Shown here piece by piece: positions 1 through 5,146 of a stretch of 5,146 nucleotides of DNA (position 1 is its first letter; every line of letters begins with the position of its first letter). The notes beneath the pieces were generated by a model. The model had not been told where the DNA came from. It was given only the letters and a program-made list of their open reading frames with translations, and did not search any database. Made by a program: the position numbers and the translations under genes. The stretch is from contig JANYBE010000023.1 of the NCBI GenBank assembly GCA_025360945.1, forward strand, positions 1 through 5,146. Direction: 5' to 3'. This stretch comes from Rhizobacter sp. Its GTDB lineage: Bacteria; Pseudomonadota; Gammaproteobacteria; Burkholderiales; Burkholderiaceae_C.

Positions 1-4
1 TCCA

Positions 5-724
5 ATGGCCTCCCCTCCCCTTGACCCCAAGGAAAACCAGCTGCTGGCCGCGTTGCCCGCTTCCGATTGGCAACGTTGGCTGCCAAAGCTCGAACAGGTG
101 GAGATGCCGCTCGGCGAGGTGCTCTACGAATCCGGCGGCACGCTGAGCCACGTGTATTTTCCGACGACCTCGATCGTCTCGCTGCTGTACGTGATGCAGA
201 ACGGCGCGTCTGCCGAGATCGCTGTCGTGGGCCACGAGGGCATCGTCGGCGTGTCGCTGTTCATGGGCGGCGAATCGACGCCGAGCCGCGCCGTTGTGCA
301 AAGCGCGGGCCTGGGGTTTCGCCTGCCGGCCGAGGCCATCAAGGAAGAATTCAAGCGCGCGCCGATATTGCATCTGCTGCTGCGCTACACCCAGGCGCTC
401 ATCACGCAGATGGCGCAGACCGCCGTATGCAACCGGCACCATTCGCTCGACCAGCAGCTATGCCGCTGGTTGCTGGTGAGCATGGATCGCCTGAAGACGT
501 CCGAGCTGGTGATGACGCAGGAGCTGATCGCCAACATGCTCGGCGTGCGTCGCGAAGGCGTCACCGAGGCAGCGCTCAAGCTGCAAAATGCCGGATTGAT
601 CCGCTATTCGCGCGGCCGCATCTCGGTGCTCGACCGTCCCGGTCTCGAGCAGCGTTCGTGCGAGTGCTACGCGGTGGTCAAGAAGGAATACGGCCGGCTG
701 TTGCCCGACAGAGTCACCACCTAG
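5..724 (+). CDS. Crp/Fnr-family transcriptional regulator, copy 1 of 3
   Basis: A 239-residue cytoplasmic DNA-binding regulator with the Crp/Fnr layout. Residues ~11-110 form the cyclic-nucleotide-binding-like β-roll (YFPTTSIVSLLY at 51-62, RAVVQSAG at 95-102). A long dimerisation helix follows at ~120-160 (QTAVCNRHHS at 138-147). The winged HTH is at ~169-210, with MTQELIANMLGVRREGVTEAA carrying the recognition helix and YSRGRISVLDR the wing. The start fits because its ten residues before the first Asn align without gaps to copy 3. Only 4 bases precede it, so its RBS and promoter are not visible. The pocket lacks the Gly-Glu and Arg-Ser pair typical of cAMP binders (Val83 after Gly82; Arg95-Ala96), so the effector is unknown. 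The TAG stop lies in the CTAG where an insertion sequence has entered, but the reading frame appears whole. The superfamily call is firm; the regulon cannot be read from sequence. Confidence 0.93.
   Translation: MASPPLDPKENQLLAALPASDWQRWLPKLEQVEMPLGEVLYESGGTLSHVYFPTTSIVSLLYVMQNGASAEIAVVGHEGIVGVSLFMGGESTPSRAVVQSAGLGFRLPAEAIKEEFKRAPILHLLLRYTQALITQMAQTAVCNRHHSLDQQLCRWLLVSMDRLKTSELVMTQELIANMLGVRREGVTEAALKLQNAGLIRYSRGRISVLDRPGLEQRSCECYAVVKKEYGRLLPDRVTT
721..724. repeat. Left target-site duplication CTAG
   Basis: CTAG directly abuts the left inverted repeat and matches the CTAG at 1787-1790 next to the right one. It contains the TAG stop of regulator 1. A palindromic 4-bp duplication is inferred. 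Because the flanking bases make CCTAGG on both sides, the boundary could slip by a base. Confidence 0.7.
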
Positions 725-737
725 GAGTCTGTCGGGC
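725..737 (+). repeat. IS left terminal inverted repeat
   Basis: GAGTCTGTCGGGC matches the reverse complement of the right end (GAGTCCGTCGGAC) at 11 of 13 positions, with differences at positions 6 and 12. It directly follows CTAG. Confidence 0.8.
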
Positions 738-804
738 TTTCGAGACTACGGCCGCGCAAGGCGAGCCGAGACAATCGAAGCAAAGCAAACAGGATCACCC
801 GCCG

Positions 805-1616
805 ATGAGCTGCTTCGCTCCCGTAGATCGAGACACCGCGTATTTGCTGCCGCCCTCGGTGGAAGAACGGCTGCCACGTGATCATCTGGCGAGTTTCGTG
901 GTTGAGGTGATCGAGCGCCGTGATCTGGACGAGCTGACCCGGCAATACGCGGGCCGAGGCTCGGCGGCGCATCACCCGGCGGTGCTGCTGGGGTTGCTGG
1001 TCTACGGGTACGCCAGTGTCGTGCACTCAAGTCCCAAGATCGAACGGGCGACCTACGATTCGGTCGCCTTCCCTTACGTGGCGGCCAACACGCACCCCGA
1101 CCACGACACGCTGGCCACGTTCCGGCGGCGCTTCCCCGAGGAGATTGAGGCGCTGGTCGTGCAGGTGCTGGTGTTGGCGCACGAGATGAAGCTGCTCAAG
1201 CTCGGCCACATTGCGCTGGACGGCACGAAGATCAAAGCCAACGCGAGCAAGCACCCGGCGCTGGCGCCCGCAAACTGGATAGAAGCTCAGTTGCGTCATG
1301 AGGAGCAGGTCCCGCTGGCATTGGCCGAGCAGATCGACCGCGCGGGCGTGCCCGATGGCATGGATATGCCCGCCGAGATCGCCCGGCGCGAAGATCGCCT
1401 GGGCGCCATCGCGCAAGCAAAGGCCAGGATCGAGCAGCGCGCTGCCGAGCGCTGCCCTATGGACTTCGCAAGCAAATGGTGGAGCCGGTGTTCGGGATCA
1501 TCAAGCGCGCGATGGGCTGGCGCGAGATGAGCATGCGCGGGCTGGACAAGGCGCGGCGGTCGCAAATGACGATGGCGTGGAACATCAAGCGGCTGCATGT
1601 GCTGCGGGCCGCGTGA
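805..1616 (+). pseudogene. IS1182-family transposase, internal deletion and frame change
   Basis: The start ATG has AGGA at 791-794, 10 nt upstream. The N-terminal part (805 to about 1456) shows the DUF772-type region, with HPAVLLGLLVYGYA, SSPKIERATYDSVAF and HPDHDTLATFRRRF. LDGTKIKANASKH follows, whose Asp139 is the expected first catalytic acid of the DDE transposase. Homology stops after IEQRAAER. From about 1458 a different frame reads YGLRKQMVEPVFGIIKRAMG and continues to WNIKRLHVLRAA and a TGA at 1614-1616. This is the family C terminus, and the Glu of VEPVFG is the expected last catalytic residue. The segment with the second catalytic Asp is missing, and the two parts are in frames 1 and 3. 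In frame 1 the ORF continues to 1530 with an unrelated tail. The enzyme cannot be functional. In-frame sequence upstream of 805 is only a shadow of regulator 1. Confidence 0.88.
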
Positions 1617-1773
1617 GGGGTGCCGAGAATGCTCGCCCGCATCCACCATTGGCAGCCTTGCGCAGCCTCACAGGCGCTCCGTAGGGCCCTCAGGCACCTC
1701 GCAGAACTCATATCCGACGCCGCTCGTCGAAAAATCGCGCGCATCGACGACAAGATGGGCTTGTCGGGCTCAG

Positions 1774-1786
1774 GTCCGACGGACTC
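1774..1786 (-). repeat. IS right terminal inverted repeat
   Basis: GTCCGACGGACTC is the inverted partner of 725-737 with two mismatches, and CTAG follows directly. Just inside, GTCGG (1763-1767) and CCGAC (1776-1780) can form a small hairpin. Confidence 0.8.
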
Positions 1787-1790
1787 CTAG
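1787..1790. repeat. Right target-site duplication CTAG
   Basis: Second copy of the CTAG at 721-724. I found no other CTAG in the window by eye, which supports true duplication over chance. Confidence 0.7.
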
Positions 1791-1897
1791 GTTCGCGCGG
1801 AGTAGGAGCGCGCCCACGTCAGAAGGCGTTCGCGGCCGATACCGCCGGGTGCGGCATACGCTGAGCATGAGGTCTTCACGATTACATCGAGAGTCCC

Positions 1898-2596
1898 ATG
1901 ACGGAATCATCCGCCGACGCACGAAGCCCGCGCCAGAACCGGCTAATTGCTGCCTTGCCCGAATTCGAGCAGGAGCGCTGGTGTGAACACCTTAAGCCGG
2001 TGGACCTGCTACTGGGCCAGGTGCTGTGCGAGGCTGAAAGCCCGCCGCAGTACGCCTACTTCCCGACCACCGCAATCGTCTCGCTTCTATATCTGACGCG
2101 CAACGGTGGTTCGAGCGAGGTAGCCGTGATCGGCAACGACGGCGTGGTCGGCATCTCGCTGCTCACGAGCAGTGGCGCCACGCTGCATCGGGCGGTCGTG
2201 CAAAGCGCCGGGCGCGGCTACCGCCTGCACGCCCAGACCCTCAGGGACGAGGCACTGCGTCACGGTCCGATGCTGGAGGTGCTGGTGCGCTACGCGCTCG
2301 AGTTGCAATGGCAGGTCGCGCAGACCGCGGCGTGCAATCGCCACCACTCAATCGACCAGCTATTGTGCCGGCGTCTGTTGCTGGGCCTGGATCGCTCAGC
2401 GAGCGAGGACATCGTCATGACGCAGGAGCTCGCGGCCAGCCTGCTCGGTGTTCGCCGCGAGAGCGTCACCACAGCGGCCAACCGGTTGCAGCGCGCGGGC
2501 GTGATCAGCTACAGCCGCGGCCGCATCGCCGTGCTCGATCGTCGGCGTCTCGAAGAGCGCGCAAGCGAGCGCTTCGCCGTGGCCACACAGCCATGA
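1898..2596 (+). CDS. Crp/Fnr-family transcriptional regulator, copy 2 of 3
   Basis: A 232-residue homologue of the upstream regulator, roughly half identical to it by eye. It has YFPTTAIVSLLYL (54-66), HRAVVQSAGRGYRL (97-110), QTAACNRHHSIDQ (142-154), and a winged HTH at ~174-214 with MTQELAASLLGVRRESV and YSRGRIAVLDR. The ATG is preceded by a weak GAGAG (1889-1893) with a 4-nt gap. The ~107 bp between the IS right flank and the start is all of its original upstream region, and I see no clear promoter there. The effector pocket is non-canonical (Gly85-Ile86, Arg98-Ala99). The C terminus is about ten residues shorter than in copy 1: after the FAVA match it ends ATQP and lacks the EYGRLLP-like tail. 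It also lacks the CxC pair that copies 1 and 3 carry near the end. The IS now separates it from copy 1, so any former co-transcription may be weakened. Confidence 0.93.
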   Translation: MTESSADARSPRQNRLIAALPEFEQERWCEHLKPVDLLLGQVLCEAESPPQYAYFPTTAIVSLLYLTRNGGSSEVAVIGNDGVVGISLLTSSGATLHRAVVQSAGRGYRLHAQTLRDEALRHGPMLEVLVRYALELQWQVAQTAACNRHHSIDQLLCRRLLLGLDRSASEDIVMTQELAASLLGVRRESVTTAANRLQRAGVISYSRGRIAVLDRRRLEERASERFAVATQP

Positions 2597-2737
2597 CCGG
2601 CCGCCGACGACCTGACGCCGTCGCAGGATCTGTGCTGTGTGCGCTGGTACACGGTCACCCGCGCACGCCGGCCTCATACTCGCGGCGCCATTGATACGGA
2701 ATTCACCACGCCGCACTCTTCGGTTCGCCCCCTTTGC

Positions 2738-2743
2738 AGGAGG
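2738..2743 (+). promoter_or_regulatory. Shine-Dalgarno AGGAGG deciding the regulator 3 start
   Basis: A full AGGAGG lies 3 nt before an in-frame TTG (2747). The spacing is short, but this start aligns the protein exactly with copy 1. A second in-frame TTG at 2768 has GGAG (2758-2761) at 6-nt spacing and is the main alternative. Confidence 0.5.
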
Positions 2744-2746
2744 CGC

Positions 2747-3451
2747 TTGCCACGACCGGAGAGACAATTGGCCGAGAACCACCTGATCGAATTGCTGCCC
2801 CGCGCTGACCGCGTGCGCCTGCTGGCCTTGTGCGAGCCCATCCATCTGGTGCTCTCCGAGGTGCTGTGCGAGCCTGGCAAGCCCACGCGCCATGTGTACT
2901 TCCCGACCGAAGGCTTCATCTCGCTCGTGACGCTGGTGTTGAGTCACCCGGGCCTGGAAGTCGGCATGGTCGGCCGCGAAGGCATGGTCGGCGCGCAGTT
3001 GGCGCTTGGCGTCGCGACTTCGCCGCTGCGCGCGCTGGTGCAAGGCTCGGGCGCCGCGCTGCGCGTGGGTACCAAGGCCTTTCGAGCCGAACTGGCCCGC
3101 AGCACGGCTTTGCAGCGCAGCATGAACCGCTACCTGTACGTGCTGATGGCCCAACTCGCCACCTCGGCGGCGTGTCTGAGGTTTCACATGATCGGCCCGC
3201 GCCTGGCGCGCTGGCTGCTGATGACCCACGACCGCGCCCACGCCGAGACCTTCCACGTCACGCAGGAGTTCCTGGCCTACATGCTCGGCGTGCGCCGCGT
3301 CGGCATCACCGCCGCCGCCGGTGCCCTGCAGCGCAGCGGGCTGATCGAATATACGCGCGGCGAAATAACGGTGCTCGACCGCAGCGGGCTCGAGGCCGCA
3401 GCCTGCAGCTGCTACGCCTCCGACCGGCAGAACTACGCCGGGCTGCTGTAG
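2747..3451 (+). CDS. Crp/Fnr-family transcriptional regulator, copy 3 of 3 (TTG start)
   Basis: The most diverged of the three regulators, 234 residues from TTG 2747. It shows VYFPTEGFISLV (50-61), EVGMVGREGMVG (71-82), LRALVQGSG (94-102), AACLRFHMIGPRLARWLL (141-158), and a winged HTH at ~170-212 with VTQEFLAYMLGVRRVGIT and YTRGEITVLDR. The frame is open back to a GTG at 2639 (270 residues), but that extra stretch shows no family similarity. TTG 2747 has AGGAGG just upstream and gives ten residues before the first conserved Asn, as in copy 1; TTG 2768 would give 227 residues. The pocket is non-canonical (Gly82-Ala83, Arg95-Ala96). It keeps a CxCY motif (220-223) like copy 1. It lies 150 bp after copy 2 and converges on rpoD. 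No convincing promoter is visible in the gap; TTGATA at 2691 resembles a -35 box but has no matching -10. Confidence 0.88.
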   Translation: MPRPERQLAENHLIELLPRADRVRLLALCEPIHLVLSEVLCEPGKPTRHVYFPTEGFISLVTLVLSHPGLEVGMVGREGMVGAQLALGVATSPLRALVQGSGAALRVGTKAFRAELARSTALQRSMNRYLYVLMAQLATSAACLRFHMIGPRLARWLLMTHDRAHAETFHVTQEFLAYMLGVRRVGITAAAGALQRSGLIEYTRGEITVLDRSGLEAAACSCYASDRQNYAGLL

Positions 3452-3460
3452 CGAGGTGCG

Positions 3461-3488
3461 CGAGCGTCGACGAACGTCACGGCGCTCG
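3461..3488. terminator. Hairpin between convergent regulator 3 and rpoD
   Basis: CGAGCG (3461-3466) pairs with CGCTCG (3483-3488). In + strand RNA the stem extends to 9 bp with one G·U pair and a 10-nt loop. It fills most of the 39-bp gap between the two stop codons. Neither strand has a U-tract after it, so it is at best a weak or assisted bidirectional terminator. Confidence 0.33.
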
Positions 3489-3490
3489 GA

Positions 3491-5146
<1,656 letters not shown>

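Larger units (their letters stand above)
703..737 (+). terminator. Candidate hairpin across the gene 1 / IS junction
   Basis: GCCCGACAGA (703-712) and TCTGTCGGGC (728-737) are perfect inverted complements. Two more pairs form after one mismatch, leaving a ~9-nt loop over the stop codon. TTT follows the stem directly. The right arm is the IS left end and the left arm is the last codons of regulator 1, so this structure arose only when the IS inserted. The stem is strong, but the T-run is only three bases and the left arm lies in translated sequence. Intrinsic termination is therefore possible but unproven. Confidence 0.35.
725..1786 (+). mobile_element. Internally deleted IS1182-family insertion sequence
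   Basis: A 1062-bp element bounded by imperfect 13-bp inverted repeats and flanked by CTAG duplications. It carries one transposase reading region with an IS1182-type N terminus and C terminus but no centre. Intact members of this family are normally around 1.6-1.8 kb, so roughly 0.6-0.7 kb appears lost. The ~170 bp between the transposase stop (1616) and the right end holds no convincing gene. It does hold a 7-bp perfect inverted repeat, TCGTCGA (1724-1730) and TCGACGA (1744-1750), and a copy of the TGTCGGGCT motif that also occurs at the left end. With both ends kept, movement by a transposase from a full-length relative is conceivable, but the element itself is non-autonomous. Confidence 0.87.

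Noticed and set aside
67..804. Upstream extension of the transposase frame through regulator 1
   Set aside because: It overlaps regulator 1 in another frame, is Arg/Ala-rich with no similarity, and the transposase has its own ATG with AGGA at 791-794.
1296..1753. Antisense frames over the IS 3' half
   Set aside because: They oppose the recognisable transposase remnant and show no similarity or RBS.
1791..1897. Possible promoter or Crp-type operator upstream of regulator 2
   Set aside because: I found no convincing -35/-10 pair and no TGTGA/TCACA or TTGAT/ATCAA palindrome in this stretch.
1597..1986. 129-codon + strand frame spanning the IS right end and the start of regulator 2
   Set aside because: It crosses the IS boundary and overlaps regulator 2 out of frame, with no recognisable motif.
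2691..2719. Possible sigma-70 promoter before regulator 3 (TTGATA)
   Set aside because: The hexamer at 17-18 nt spacing (CACTCT or ACTCTT) is too unlike TATAAT to call a promoter.
2396..3256. 286-codon open frame on the - strand
   Set aside because: It lies antisense to regulators 2 and 3, which carry clear family motifs; its own translation has none.

Overview
The window is GC-rich, and the partial sigma-70 gene at its right end has a proteobacterial RpoD sequence that looks betaproteobacterial, most like the Burkholderiales. That placement is recognition by eye, not a phylogeny. There are two gene blocks facing each other. On the + strand, three tandem genes (5-724, 1898-2596, about 2747-3451) encode homologous one-domain-plus-HTH regulators of the Crp/Fnr superfamily. 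On the - strand, the 3' 1.66 kb of rpoD (3491-5146) runs toward them and continues past the right edge.

The first and second regulator genes are separated by a 1062-bp insertion-sequence remnant (725-1786) of the IS1182 family. It has matching but imperfect 13-bp terminal inverted repeats and a flanking CTAG duplication. Its transposase gene keeps the N-terminal part with the first catalytic Asp and the last ~53 residues with the catalytic Glu. The middle is gone and the two parts are in different frames, so the element cannot make its own transposase. The insertion sits exactly on the CTAG that holds the TAG stop codon of the first regulator. Removing the element and one CTAG restores an intact gene end and a ~107-bp spacer to the second regulator.

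Regulators 1 and 2 are the closest pair and regulator 3 is more diverged. All three share the β-roll region around a YFPT motif and a C-terminal winged helix built around MTQE/VTQE...LGVRR...Y(S/T)RG. None shows a clear canonical cAMP phosphate-binding motif, so the effector is unknown. They look like a locally duplicated family whose members could share targets or form mixed dimers, which is inference. Regulator 3 ends 39 bp before the rpoD stop codon, with a hairpin but no U-tract between them.

I see no tRNA, rRNA, CRISPR array, riboswitch or complete novel system. The most unusual signals are the stop-codon insertion, an IS-end look-alike inside the last codons of regulator 1 that makes a hairpin across the junction, and the tandem regulator triplet itself.
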